64,000 nt of DNA from Hanleya hanleyi (GCA_036873755.1 JAVTVY010039197.1:62001-126000), one strand, 5' to 3'. Counted from the first letter of the stretch, positions 33,617 through 45,499 are shown. Translations and numbers: made by a program. The notes: generated by a model not told the origin, from the sequence alone.

Positions 33617-34144
33617 CCCTACCAGGCCTGGGGGCAAAATGTCACCCCCTACCAAACTTTCAGCGATATCTCCGAAAACGATAAACAAAATGAGAGCTGG
33701 CACTCCATGACTTTATAGGTTATATCGGGGTCATTTTGAGCCTATTTGCATGATCCCTCGAGTAGAGGATCATGGGTAAATTTTCTGCTTTTCTGCGATG
33801 AGAAGTGGGCAAAAACAGTTTTATCCACATCAAATTAATATTTGCTAATTTATCGTGCAGTTTTTTGTGGAGAAATTGCATATATGAAAAATTCGAAAAA
33901 TCAGACCGAAAAATCGACCAAAAAATGCCGTTTTGAAAATGACGTCACTGTGACGCCATCAAAGCTGCCATCTTGGATTTGTTTATATTTTCAGGTAGAG
34001 CTTGACACAAGGTTATAGTGTGATAAGTTTTAGCCCCCTAGCTCAAGGGGTAAGAAAAATAATTTGGAGTGGGGGGGGTATGGCGAAATGGGCCCCTCCC
34101 CAGGCCTGGACAGGTCAAAAACAAACAAACAAGGCCATACAGGG
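33617..34144. mobile_element. piggyBac-like MITE, copy 2
   Basis: Flanked by TTAA at 33,613-33,616 and 34,145-34,148. Ends CCCTACCAGGCCTGG and, on the other strand, CCCTGTATGGCC. The interior matches 20,941-21,453 in reverse orientation. It includes a poly-G run at 34,067 and an AAGATGGC-like segment. No transposase. Confidence 0.75.
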
Positions 34145-34234
34145 TTAAGGGTTATAGGATACTTTCATAAATATTTCGGCAACTTCTATACGGAAATATA
34201 CCATGCAGGTCTCGCTAATTGGAAATATTACCCT

Positions 34235-34480
34235 GATAAGCCAGTGTTCCACATTAGAACACCAAAAGGTGTTTGATTTTTGAACACAGTTTTGATGTTC
34301 TCGGGGTGTTCTCGAATAAATAAGAACAGCATTGTTAAAAATCGTTTCATTTAGTTCACTTGTGTTCTATTTGTAATGACCCAAAACCAGAACACTAGCT
34401 AAGGTGTTCCACATTAGAACACCAAGACGTGTTCCCATCTAAGTGTTTGAACACTCTTTTGGTGTTCTGGAACAAATAAG
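34235..34480. repeat. GTGTTC-rich tandem duplication (~161 bp)
   Basis: TTCCACATTAGAACACCAA occurs at about 34,246 and 34,407. GTGTTC/GAACAC hexamers recur about a dozen times. Confidence 0.55.
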
Positions 34481-34849
34481 CGCAGCAGTGCTCAAAATTT
34501 GGACATTTTTTCCGTTTAATCTCATTCTGAATGCATACACAAATGTTCAAATGGTAATGGCACTGCACACCACGAAACCTATTTTCAACACTCGTATTCA
34601 AGAATACATTCGAATATGAAGAGAAAGTTAGAGTTAAAATTTCAAACATCAATGCACAAGTTAAGAACATAAAACAGACGCGTCAGGCGTCTGAAAATTT
34701 TAGCGCGTAACTGGAATACTGTTCTGTGAGATGTGCATATTGTTATCGTGCTAATGCAGAAAGGCCGATTCATGCTTTGGTAGCATAACAGTTTCAGACT
34801 TATTTAATATATATTGTATTAACAGGTACGATAATTCAGAGTAAACAAG

Positions 34850-34967
34850 ATGGGGAAACTGGTCTACCTGGCCGTGTCCTTTGTGGCGTTCGTGCTGGCT
34901 GTCAATTCATTTCCGGCCGTGGTAAAGCGACAAGCAGGGCGACAGCCAGGGGGAGATGCAGTGGACG
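34850..34967 (+). CDS. Chitin-binding gene exon 1 (signal peptide)
   Basis: ATG preceded by GTAAACAAG. Ends GAC-G before GTACGC, phase 1. Encodes residues 1-39 plus one base. Confidence 0.75.
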
Positions 34968-37900
34968 GTACGCTGTGTATATTTATGCAATTCCATTTTT
35001 TTTTTTCAAGAATACATTGTTCTTTATTTTTCATTTTTGTTAAATACGTGATAAAATAAAAGTCAGACTTATCGTATTCAGTATCTCTAGGCCTGTTCGA
35101 CTCTGCTTCCCCAACAATACCATGTGGAAGTCCACTGAATATGTGCCCTTCCATAATAGAGTTTGGGAAAGTTGAACCCGCGACATATCCCTCCCCCTCC
35201 CCCCCCCCCTTTTTTTCAGCCCAAGGAGTATACAGGGGACAAATTAGCCTGGGGACATCTTTCCCACAACGGAAATTATTGACAATCAGAACCAGGTGTA
35301 TATGGCGTAAAAACGTGTTCAGTTGTATTGCCGCGGACAGCCACGTCACAGACGGCCACTCGACTGTCAGAGCAACTTGGGGACAACCACCTCACTGGGG
35401 CATGATAATACTCCAGCCATCAGTCAGGATTCCCGTTCGAGCAGCAAATCGCCGGAAGTGACATCATATATAGTAAAATCGATGTTTGTCGAACGTTTCG
35501 ATCACATTTGTTGACATAGCGTTAAAAAGTATGATCTATAGATTATTTTCCCCGTTTATATGAGCAGAGCATATGAAAAGTAGCTCGCTCATGTGCAAAA
35601 CTGAAGTTGTTCGGCCGGATTCAAACTGAACTGTGTGGACGTAGGTTTTTTCCCTATACTTACTTCATAGCCACCTGGTAACGGTCGTCTTCCGCTATTG
35701 GTGGCAGGGTCATAGTGGAGTGAGCCTGTGAAACGGAGCATGCGCTGTGGAGAGGTTGCCTGGGGAAGACTCCAATAAGGTGAACATAGAGTAATATGGG
35801 GAAAATCTTCATAAATATGGAACAACGCTTTCCCGCGCCCCAATGTAATATCCCTAATATCTCAAAGTTTCGTGAAATTTTTCACTTATTATGAATTTTA
35901 TTGCCTTAAAACAACTGTATTAGTCCATATAACTGTGAATAAAAGTTACCCCAGTAAATTTCGTCACGGTTGGCTGAATTCACGGCTTCCTTTTGTTCAG
36001 AGTCCACTCCTCTTAGGGTCCGTCTTACTCAGTTAATGCTATTTACTAAGCAAGTATAATCCTGAAAGGAATTGGATATATACAAGAATACGTTGTTTCG
36101 AGTAATATACCTTTCCATCCAATAGAATTTATTTCTCACGTCAGCCAGTTTTGCTTTTCACCACCCAGCAATTATTTTTTCATTATTCTAAAATCAGCAT
36201 TTCGAATTGTATACAACCTTACCTCACACTGGTGTATTTGATATTGTTATGCTATGTCGGCCAAAAAAAATATTTATGAACCTGTATCTTTTTTTTCACA
36301 GCACTATGCGCCCAGCTTATCAGCGAGAACGCCTCTCTGTCTTACACGGTAGAGATCGATGCCGACTGCATCCAGTTTGCTCAGTGCCTCCCCGATGGCG
36401 GGTATACCGTGGGCAACTGCTCAGTTGGACTTTTCTTTGATCCTGTAGTACGGAGATGCCAATATGCAAACATTGTAGAATGTGCGAACAGTAAGTCTTG
36501 TCAAGGCAAAGCTCATCTCCATACATCTAGTGAATAGGATATATCCATTTTACGTCATCACAACAAAAAGCCTGCTGGGAGCTCGGTCAGTTAATATTAA
36601 ATGACCCACTGTCCCATGTACGCCATCTACATTTAGATTTCCCTCTTGACTGTAACAGTCTAACTGGCAGCTGATAAAGGATGCCGTATGTTAGTTGGAC
36701 TGGTCATACCCTGAACGTGTGGGATGAAAATATATAATATGCTCGAAAGTTCAAATCTTTCCACGTGTTGGGAGAATAATGGGATTTCTACGGTGGCCCA
36801 TTAGGGCCATTGTCGTTTTCTTTCGATTTCTTATGTTTTCTTCTATTTCCGAAGAAACCAACTTAATTTTTAGGTTTTCTTTATATTTTCCAAGAAATCA
36901 ACTGAATTGTCAGCGAATTCATAGCAATATTCTGCGAATTTTCCGTGTTCAAGGAGGTAAAAACAGAGACAAATTCGATGAAAAAACTACGAAATTCTTG
37001 AAAAACACCAAATATAATTTCCTCCGCGGATATAATATTTCCTCCGCGGATATAATATTTTCTCCGCGGATATAATATTTCCTCCTCGGATATAATCATT
37101 TCCTCCGCGGATATAATATTTCCTCCGCGGATATAATATTTCCTCCGCGGTTATAATATTTCCCCTGCGGATATAATCATTTCCTCCGCGGATATAATAT
37201 TTTCTCCGCGGATATAATCATTTCCTCCGCGGATATAATATTTCCTTCGCGGATATAATATTTCCTCCGCGGATATAACATTTTCTCCATTGGAAATTAG
37301 ACAATGTACCAATGTCGGATTGACTAACCTTTGGCTAATGTTCATTATGAAAATTTTATTCGACAATAAGAAGTTTATCTATGTACCTTATCTATTGTAT
37401 TCATAGAGCGAGAACACCAGTGGTCCTCGTCGTCTTCCATATAGTTCGAAGAGATTACTCGCCGTGATACGCTGATAAACAGCTTGTATCACTGACGTCC
37501 CTACTCTCCTTGTTCTCCGGGGGAACACAAGCTGAATAGTATAAGCGTATCGCCGTGATATATCTCGGTAAATAACGTAACGTTAGCCATCTCCATTTTA
37601 TCATGAACATTATAAGATGACAAGATTGCTGGAACGCGAGTGGTCACAACTGTCTTCCAAGTTCCATAAGTGGTCGCAACGTTTCCCAAACATTAGTTCT
37701 TATGTGGCAGCAACGATATTCTATAAGTGGCTGCAAACTGTTTCATGCGCTGCCACAACGGTCCTCCATAACAAGTGGCCGTCATGGTCTCTGATGAGTG
37801 GTTGCAAAGATCTTCCATAAGTGGCCGCACGCTCTCCGATAAGTGTGTTGCGAATTATTAAGATCTCCCTCAAGTGGATGCAACGGTCTTCCATGAGTGG

Positions 37901-40900
37901 CGACAACAGTCTCTCATGAGTGATCGCATGCGTCTTCCATGAGTGATCATAACGCTTTTTGATAATTATGCCACCTTTGCTTACATTCTCCACTGATTTT
38001 TAGGTTTAAGACCCTCACCAAAAGACAAATTCAGTGATTTGTCAAATGAAAATTAAAGCTCTATACGTTAGTAGAGCCCTGTACCTGTTCAAAAAATTTA
38101 ACATCATAAAACATACAAGTGTCTTTTTACAATTCCTTTCAGACCCATGCCGTGGACAAGCTGATGAGTCGATGGTTGGCGATCCCAGGGGATGTGCAGC
38201 TTTCTTTATGTGTATTGGCGATGTAGCGGTACCTATGAGCTGCCCCGAAGGACAAAGCTTTGCTGGTCGATTCGGTTGTGCACCGGACGCTAATTGCGCA
38301 GAAGTAGAAATTACGACTGTCGCAATGTCACGTGAGTTGGCTTAAATACTCTGTTATGATTCAGTTACAATTGAACAGGTTAGAGAGAACCGCCTGTCTG
38401 TAATGGCGGTCACATGGTCTTTTTTTGCCCAATGAAGTCAAGAGTATATCAAACTAGGAGACATCCGTCATAGGCGATCGTGGACATATATACACATCGG
38501 ATGGTATTACAAAAATAAATTGTCATCTAATTTGCATAATAATAGACATTCTATATTCTTGTTCTCTATAAAAAATTAGACTATGCACTATTAGACACTT
38601 TCATTGGAAAGTCACAGTTGATTGCGGAGTGTTATGATTAATAAATCAATAGTTATAGTAAACCCTCGGATGAATCTGTGTTGAAACTCTAAGGATACAC
38701 AGCTTAAGCTTGAATCGAGCATTGGAAGTGCCTACAAAGTCTGAAATATATGTATTAAGGCAGTGTGACGTCACCGGACCTAGATATGATCGCAACAGAC
38801 CACCATAGAATACCATACTTTATTTGCAGTTTTACTGTGTAATAAAATCGTAAAAAATAACCAAAAATATTTTCGGACACTGTTTCCAATGGTCTTTCAT
38901 TTGATGGAAACTTTACTTGAGGGTTTGCGATCACTTTAACAAAATAAAGGACACTTTTTTACCTCCATTTTAGCTTCATAACATTTGAATCTGGCCAAAG
39001 CTGAACATGGTAAGAGGTGTCACTTCTGGAGATGAGATCACATCCGGTCCGATTTCTTTTCCCGGGGTTGGATGTCAAAGTGATCCCAAGTGTATTTGGG
39101 AATAATCCGCGTAGGTATTGTTAAGCTCAACGGTTGGTGTCATTATCAGAATCAAAGGTCATTGGTCAAAGGTCAAAGGTCATGGTCGTACGTGTATTTG
39201 GGAAACCCGGAAATTCCTTAGAAAGTCCCTCAAGGTATTGCCATCTATACGTTGTATCATCTGGCTATGAAGCATGATGCCTTAGCTAGGTATTGCACAA
39301 TGGCCTTCAATAATACCATGGGGGCGGTATATATCAACAGCATATAGGTATTCCAATGGGCACTAATTGTGCACCCCTGTTGGCTGACCTATATCTGTTC
39401 TCTTATGAATATGACTATATGCAGGCGCTTTCAAAAATCGATCCATTCAAAGCCCGTTCCTTCTCATTCACCAAACGCTATATAGACGATCTTCTCGCAG
39501 TGGATCATCGCTATATAAATGACGCAGTGAAGGATATATATCCACCTTCACTGGATTTGAAGGAACTACAGATAGCCCTACAGGCACATAATATTTAGAC
39601 CTATATCTCTACAAAAATGAAGCGGGCCTTCTCTCTCGTCGACTGTATGACAAGAGAGATGATTACAATTTCGACATCGTAAACTATCCCTTTCTGGACG
39701 ATAATATTCCAGTGGGACCTGCATATGGCGTATACATATCACGCCTAGTAGCATTTGCTAGATCCTGTTTTAAATGTGACGATTTTAATCAACGTCACAA
39801 AACATTGTTGCAGAAAAATATAAAACAGGGCTACACCACCAAGCTCCTCCACTCAAATTTTCTCAAATTTGGCGATACATATCGCATGCTGATAGCAAAA
39901 TACGAGCGTAGCGTGCAAGATCTATGGCGTTACGTTTCGTAACTTGTGTCTGATTCCGCTTAACCCGGGGCTAGGGGCCGTATGAACCCATGTACTTCAA
40001 GATACTCATATGAACAGTCACAATTGACTGAGATACATTAGATGACGACTTTAACGAATATTATGGATTAAGAATACTGATCAGCGATACGGATTTGATA
40101 TTTTTGGAACATCATGATGTCTTGCCGGCATCATTGAAAACTGTTGACCGCTTCTCTCTTGCAGGAAACAAGCCTATGTTTATGTATACTATGATTGTCT
40201 TGGTGGTAATACTGTTATATGGCATATGGAATAGGTCTTTGGATTATGGACGCGGATATTCTTTAATGGGCGACGGTTGAATTATGAATGACGGACCAGA
40301 CGCTTGTAATCCTGACATTCGCAACTTCTTGGGGATTTCCAGTGACAGATATCCATCAAAAGATATGGACTCCATATTGTCTTCAAGCTGTGGTGACGTC
40401 ATCAACTATATTACACTTAGAGTTTGAATTCGCAATAGTTAAAACGATTTCTGTCAGCCCAACGCCACAGCATTTCCATTGACAATGGGTTGTTGAAAAA
40501 ATTTGACCAACATTTGACATCCCGGTGGTGATTTTCAGGATATTCAGTTTGTAGAGCATTCGGAACTCCCGAGCGGAAATCTACGAAGGGGACTGATTCT
40601 ACGCTCGGGGGACGACAACATGAATTTCCTAATACGCATGGCTCCGAAGCCCAATCACTCTCGCGGAAGCCTTAATCCCCGACCAGCAAATATTTCCCTG
40701 CGAGTCTCTGATTTACGTCAGATATTCTGAAAACTGTTTATTCTTTTCATTCGAAGCACGTTTCAATAGAAAACCATCAGTTTAAATGGTAAACACGCCA
40801 CGTATTGGCAAGATATAATTCTCGTGACGTCACTGACAGTTCCCTGACAGACCGAAACACACGTGACCACGCTCTAGTCCAATATGGCGTCAAGGGCCTT

Positions 40901-41914
40901 CGAGGGACATCTCAAACCGGAGATCCCAGAGAAGTTGCGAATGTTTGTAGAGCCGCGCGAGTGACTCGGATTGTCTGGCGAACCAGACCTGGCGATTTAT
41001 AAGAAATTCTGGTTGTAACCGGTTCAGATAGCTCGTACTAAAATGACGGACCCTAGAAAACTCAAGGGACCGATGAATTAAATTGTTTCATTACCAAGAT
41101 TCGTATCAGGTCATGTTCATCATTCTTCACTCGTCCCCACCTTATTCCATTCTCAGACATACTACCACCATCCTTCACTAAGCCACCGCCCTCTTAACGC
41201 AGTAACGCCACAAGGGTGGCTTCTCCTTGGAAACGAGACAACAGCGTGGATGTTTCACCTACGCGAAGTTTATCACACCCAAAGCGACTATACGATATAA
41301 AAGAGAAGACATGTATGACATGCAGTCCTTGTTGCTTTTGATTTCTCAATCACTCCAACTCGCTCCTCAATGCGCTATGGCGTCGATACGGGCGTCGACA
41401 GGCGTTTGGTATTAAAACGGCGGCTACCCGGTGGAAGATGGCGGGAGAGTGGATGAGGATGAAGGATTATGGACAGTACCCTGGGTCTTAGTACGAATTC
41501 AACAATTTAATATTTCGGGCCCTTGATTTTTTTCTCATGTACAGCATTTTAATTTTCAGTACTGGTAGTTTAAACCGATTCATAGCAGTTTCAACCGGTT
41601 CTTCGCCCTGGGAAAGGATGGACATCTCTTGTCACAGGTTCCGTTCGATCGATGGCCGTCCGTTATTACATGTCCCTTTGCTGCCTGTGTCTTTGGCAAG
41701 GTATACTTTAAAAGATTATGTTCACCCCTAGTTCGTTTTTCTTACTGCTACTTCAGCTGGAGATATGTGTATCGCTAAGGGGATGAAGCCAATGGGTGGA
41801 GACGGCACGAAATACATGGCCATGCACGCGGGCGGTCTGGAGATGGAAATGGAATGTGCCCCAGGGACTGTTCTTGATGAGACTTGCACCTGCAACCACC
41901 CACCACCACCATAA
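34850..41914 (+). CDS. Secreted chitin-binding (CBM14/peritrophin-A) protein, four exons
   Basis: Coding join 34,850-34,967, 36,302-36,490, 38,143-38,331, 41,757-41,914, giving 217 residues. All junctions are GT-AG. Residues 1-21 are a signal peptide (MGKLVYLAVSFVAFVLAVNS core), followed by a KRQ site. Domain 1 has Cys 42, 62, 68, 79, 92 and 100; domain 2 has Cys 105, 120, 126, 136, 148 and 154. Both match the six-cysteine CBM14 pattern with the usual aromatic residues. A third, atypical domain (170-211) keeps only cysteines equivalent to positions 1, 4, 5 and 6, and the protein ends in four prolines. All introns are phase 1, and both complete-domain exons are exactly 189 bp, consistent with exon duplication or shuffling. 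The likely role is binding chitin in extracellular matrix, shell or gut lining. An AATAAA overlaps the stop. The introns carry repeats and a Penelope-like insertion. Confidence 0.8.
35371..35760. repeat. ~390-bp dispersed repeat in intron 1
   Basis: Present in inverted orientation at 49,755-50,150. Shared blocks include GGAGCATGCGCTGTGG, CCGGATTCAAACTGAAC and ACATCATATATAGTAAAAT. Confidence 0.65.
36302..36490 (+). CDS. Chitin-binding gene exon 2 (CBM14 domain 1)
   Basis: Acceptor TTTTTTTTCACAG, donor GTAAGT. 189 bp, phase 1-1. Encodes six cysteines ending IVECAN. Confidence 0.85.
37016..37287 (+). repeat. 20/21-bp minisatellite in intron 2
   Basis: About 13 copies of TCCTCCGCGGATATAATATT, some with an extra base (AATCATT). 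Each holds CCGCGG next to an AT-rich core. Confidence 0.9.
37630..37965 (+). repeat. Degenerate ~29-bp repeat in intron 2
   Basis: About 11 diverged units of the form CATAAGTGGCCGCAACGGTC with TTC, such as those near 37,665, 37,720 and 37,820. Confidence 0.6.
38143..38331 (+). CDS. Chitin-binding gene exon 3 (CBM14 domain 2)
   Basis: Acceptor AATTCCTTTCAG, donor GTGAGT. 189 bp, phase 1-1. Canonical DPRGCAAFFMC and CPEGQSFAGRFGC segments. Confidence 0.85.
38332..39319. other. Intron 3, proximal part
   Basis: No gene. Near 39,152-39,182 there are several AAAGGTCA half-sites, including a perfect AGGTCAAAGGTCA at 39,170-39,182. Confidence 0.4.
39320..40312 (+). mobile_element. 5'-truncated Penelope-like element in intron 3
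   Basis: Starts inside RT at IYQQHIGIPMGTNCAPLLAD (about 39,330). RYIDDLLAV at about 39,480 is an intact Y-x-D-D box. A frameshift at about 39,595 is followed by YLYKNEAGLLSRRLYDKRDD, GPAYGVYISRLVAFARSC and KFGDTYRMLIAKYE, ending at a stop at 39,942. A 370-bp 3' tail ends CGCTTGTAA. A shorter copy is at 19,157-19,712. The RT class is read as Penelope-like or a close relative from memory of the MGTNCAPLLADL motif; the 5' end, including any GIY-YIG domain, is absent. Confidence 0.65.
39356..39942 (+). pseudogene. Penelope-like reverse transcriptase fragment
   Basis: Two frames, 39,356-39,598 and about 39,593-39,942, together cover RT motifs from the palm to the thumb. The catalytic Y-I-D-D is intact but the protein is truncated at the N-terminus and frameshifted. 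Confidence 0.65.
40313..41756. other. Intron 3, distal part
   Basis: No gene. GACGTCAC occurs at about 40,826 and 40,397. A segment near 41,175-41,420 shares AACGCAGTAACGCC and GGCGTCGA-type pieces with the palindromic elements downstream. Confidence 0.35.
41757..41914 (+). CDS. Chitin-binding gene exon 4 (degenerate third domain, stop)
   Basis: Acceptor TACTGCTACTTCAG. The phase fits exon 3. Cysteines at 170, 199, 209 and 211. The stop TAA at 41,912-41,914 is followed by ATAAAT. Confidence 0.75.
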
Positions 41915-42005
41915 ATAAATGAACTGTGAGTTGTGTTTTTCACATCAACCAATACTAATTCTAAATCTTTAGAATTTTCAGAAGAAAAAATATTCGACTT
42001 CTTAT

Positions 42006-42327
42006 ACAATGTACGAGTTGTTACAGCGAAACAGCTCACCAATTACCAGTATACGAGTTGTCAGAGCATTTCCATCATAGCTCTCTAGATTTATATCTAA
42101 TGCCGCTTATGCCGGTGCTAGGGGCCGTGTGGTCATATCATCCAAGTTGCCACATGAACAGGTACAATAAAAGCGTACCTGAGATACAACACATATCACG
42201 AATCGTTAGATTCTTGGTATGTGCTTTAGAATAGGTTAACCAGAAGACTATTCTGTGAAGTCATGTGACGCAGTCAGTATGTCGGCACCTCTTCCCACTT
42301 CCCTTATATGTGTTGTAATATTGAAAA
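42006..42327 (+). repeat. Penelope-like 3' tail, 5'-truncated copy
   Basis: Starts within the first hairpin unit (TACGAGTTGT), contains GGTGCTAGGGGCCGTGTGG, and ends CTTATATGTGTTGTAA. Same 3' end as copies at 8.6, 23.6 and 24.1 kb. Confidence 0.75.
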
Positions 42328-42617
42328 ATACATGCTAAAACGTACATAAACAAGTAAACAACAGACGAAAGCTCATTTTCAAGCGCCAGTCGACGCTGTT
42401 TACGTCACTTTTTACTCTAAGACAATATAAATTGGGTAATTTGTGTGCACAACACAAAATTGTTGTGTAAAATTAAAGAGATTAATTACTGGCTTTACTA
42501 ACATAACACCTAAGGGAGTTTTTCGTGTGTTACCGTAACTGCTCATTAAGAGCTGAAAGTAGTGTATAAAACCCTTATTCTGTCACATTTCTGTGCGCCC
42601 AGTTATTTGCCCCTGAT

Positions 42618-42766
42618 TTGGTGACGTGACAAGCGTGACGTCACTGTAACGTCACATCCGAGTCAAAGGTCACTTCCGGGTCAAAGGTCACATCTGAATC
42701 AAAGGTTACTTTCGGGTCAAAGGTCACGTCCGGGTCAAAGGTCAATTCAGGTCACGTGACGACCCT
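42618..42766 (+). repeat. 18-bp minisatellite with AAAGGTCA half-sites
   Basis: TCAAAGGTCA starts at 42,663, 42,681, 42,717 and 42,735, with TCAAAGGTTA at 42,699: exactly 18-bp spacing. Flanked by GTGACGTCAC (42,635) and GTCACGTGAC (42,751). Confidence 0.85.
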
Positions 42767-43574
42767 AAATAAAACCGTACGCTTCAGATATTTCAATGTT
42801 TAACCTAATGGGCAATCAACGCATGTACATTTGCTGTATGGGGTGTGGCACCTTGTTTTCTCTATCTCGCCATGTAGGAGACGATGGAAGGGTGTCTCGT
42901 GACCATTGGGTGACTTTTGTTAAAAGGTACTGATGAGGCATGTGTAGTGTATAGGCAAGCCTGAGGTAGACATTTTGGGGTCGAGGTGGGCCAATATTGG
43001 TCTGATTGGATCGTGTGAGATATCACAGTGAAGCACTCATTGGAGACCATCAAACTGGATCGGCTGGTCGTGGAAGTAAGGCTATGGCGCACATGCGCAG
43101 ACTGAGAATAGGGGGAAAAGGGCATGAGAATGGACGTTTTTGGAGTCGAGGTGGATCCAAATGGGTCGTATGGGGTGTCATGGTGAAGGACTCGTGGTCT
43201 ATCGTTCAAATGGACTGGAAGCTATGGTACACATGCACAGGCAGAGAATCGTGGGAAAAGGGCATTGGAAAGGACGTTTTGGAGTCGAGGTGGGCCAATA
43301 TTGGGCGTACGGGGTCAGGAAGGGTATCCATGTGAAGCGCTCCTCCAGGCCGATCAAGTCATGGGAGGGTGCATGAGAAACTTTTCCTGCAGGTTTTACT
43401 GGGGAAACCCCTGTTTTGTAGGTTATTTGTCAGGGTAAATTTTTCGGGGAATTTTCTGAGAAAAATCCTCTTCCATTCATAGATCATTCGGGAGTAGTAG
43501 AGAAAGTGGAGTTTCCGAGGTGCACTTGGGTGCGTTTGGGGGAGATGAGGGCCTTGTTCCACCTGGCTACCTGG

Positions 43575-43860
43575 TATAGTTACCTGAGTGTGCGTGTGTA
43601 GAGGAGGAGTAGGAGGAGGAGGAATGGGGATGAGTGAGTGAATGAGTGAGTGAGGCGTGCCGAACGCCCGTCTTAACGCAGTGACGCCTTAACGCTGGTG
43701 AGTGAGTGAGTGTGTGAGTGAGTGTGTGTGATGGTGATGGTGGTGTGTGTGGTGGTGATGATGATGATGATGGTGGTGGATGTTTGTGGTGGTGGCGGTG
43801 GTGGTGGTGATGGCGTTGCTGAGCGCCTGTCTCAACGCAGTGACGCGCTAACGTCTCCTA
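43575..43860. repeat. GTGA/GGT simple-repeat block, left arm of P1
   Basis: GAGT/GTGTG/GGTGGT arrays with the phrase TTAACGCAGTGACGC. Mirrored at 45,500-45,720. Confidence 0.8.
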
Positions 43861-44329
43861 TACCTAGTCCCATAATGTCTTATCGCCATGATGCAGACAG
43901 TTGATAGAAAGAAAGATCAACACATGCACAAGATTTCATATAGTTTATTCTCCCCTCCATCACGTCATAGCCAAGCTGGGGAAGCCTCGTTGAGTATGTT
44001 TACAATTCTCGCAGGCTCTTGTGTAATCAGAATCCACCATTTCATGTTGTATCTGTCATATCTGTTCTTGTCTGTTATTTGTATTCTCGGCTGTTCTTGT
44101 CCAATCAGAAGTCGCCATTTGGTGTTGCGTCAACCTTCGGCCATTTTCGCTCTTGTCATTTGAACGTCAGCTGTTCACATCTTTGGGATACGCTTGCTTT
44201 TATGAACGTAACACAGTAACGCCCCCAACGCCTAGCTTAACGTTAATGAATTAACCCGGAAGCTCTGATGGGTCTAGATATCCCTTGGAATTGACAATAA
44301 TTCCTCGAAATGCAGTGACGTCCATCAAC

Positions 44330-44520
44330 GCTCGTCTCCACGCGATAACGCCCTATCTTAATGCCTTAAAGCCCTATCAACTTATCTCAACCCCTTAACG
44401 CCCTAGCTTACCACCCGCATCAACGCCTCAACGCCTTATCTTAACGCCTAATGCCCTTTCGTAACGCCGTAACGCCCTATCGTAACACCTTAACACATTG
44501 TCAACCATGCAATCACAAAC
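44330..44520. repeat. AACGCCCTATCTTAACGCC-type repeat
   Basis: Heptamer-like TAACGCC/TTAACGCC units. Mirrored at about 44,965-45,030, and related to 49,205-49,330. Confidence 0.75.
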
Positions 44521-45499
44521 ACATGCTTTGTTCATTGGCTCTTGAACCTTGATGAAAGTGATGTCATCACCGGAATTTACATCACCGGAGGTGGCGTTAT
44601 CGCCCGCATGTCCTCTCACTGGGCGGTAGTCCCACACCCTCTTCCAAATGACGTCATCATCGGAAGTGACGTCATCGTGCGCATGCGCACGTCCCTGGTG
44701 GTATAATTTGTACCCTATTGCCTGTAGGGCATAGGATAGACCAGCGTGCGGATCTACCACCAGGGATATGCGCATGCATGCGATGACGTCACTTCCGACA
44801 ATGACATCATTTGAAAGAGGGTGCGGGACTACCGCTCAGGAAGCGGACATGCGGGCGGTGCCGCCACTTCCGGTGATGACGTCACTCTCGGTGATGACGT
44901 CACTTCCATCAAGGGTCAAGGGCCAATGGTCAAAGCATGTGTGTGTGATTGGATGGTTGACATTGCGTTAAGGCGTTACGATAGGGCGTTATGATAGGAC
45001 GTTAAGGCCTTGAGACGGGCGTTGACGGACGTCACTGCATTTCGAGAAATTAGTGTCAATTCCATGGGATATCTAGACCCATCAGAGATTCCGGGTTAAT
45101 ACACCACGGCGTTGAAGCGTTAAGCTAGGCGTTGCCGGGCGTAACGTTGTTACGTTCATAAAAACAAGCGTATCCGAAAGACGTGCACAGCTGACGTTTA
45201 AAAGATTAGGTATACATACAGCGGGCAAGAGCGAACATGGCCGAAGGTTGACCCAACTCCGAATGGGCGCTTCTGATTGGGCAAGAACAGCCGAGAATAC
45301 ATATAACAGACAAGAACGAATATGACAGATACAACATGAAATGGTGGTTTCTGACTGGACAAGAGCCTACGAGAATTGTAAACATACCCAGCGCGCCTCC
45401 ATCAGCTTGGGTATGACGTGATGGAGGGAAGTATAAACTATATGAAAACTTGTGAAAGTGTTGATTTTATGAGACTAGCTATAGAAGACGTCAGGGCGT

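Noticed and set aside
42862..43376. Several 60-115-codon frames at 42.8-43.4, 46.0-46.4, 48.3-50.8 and 60.2-62.4 kb
   Set aside because: All lie in CGCATGCGCA-type repeat units and change between units; no independent coding signal.
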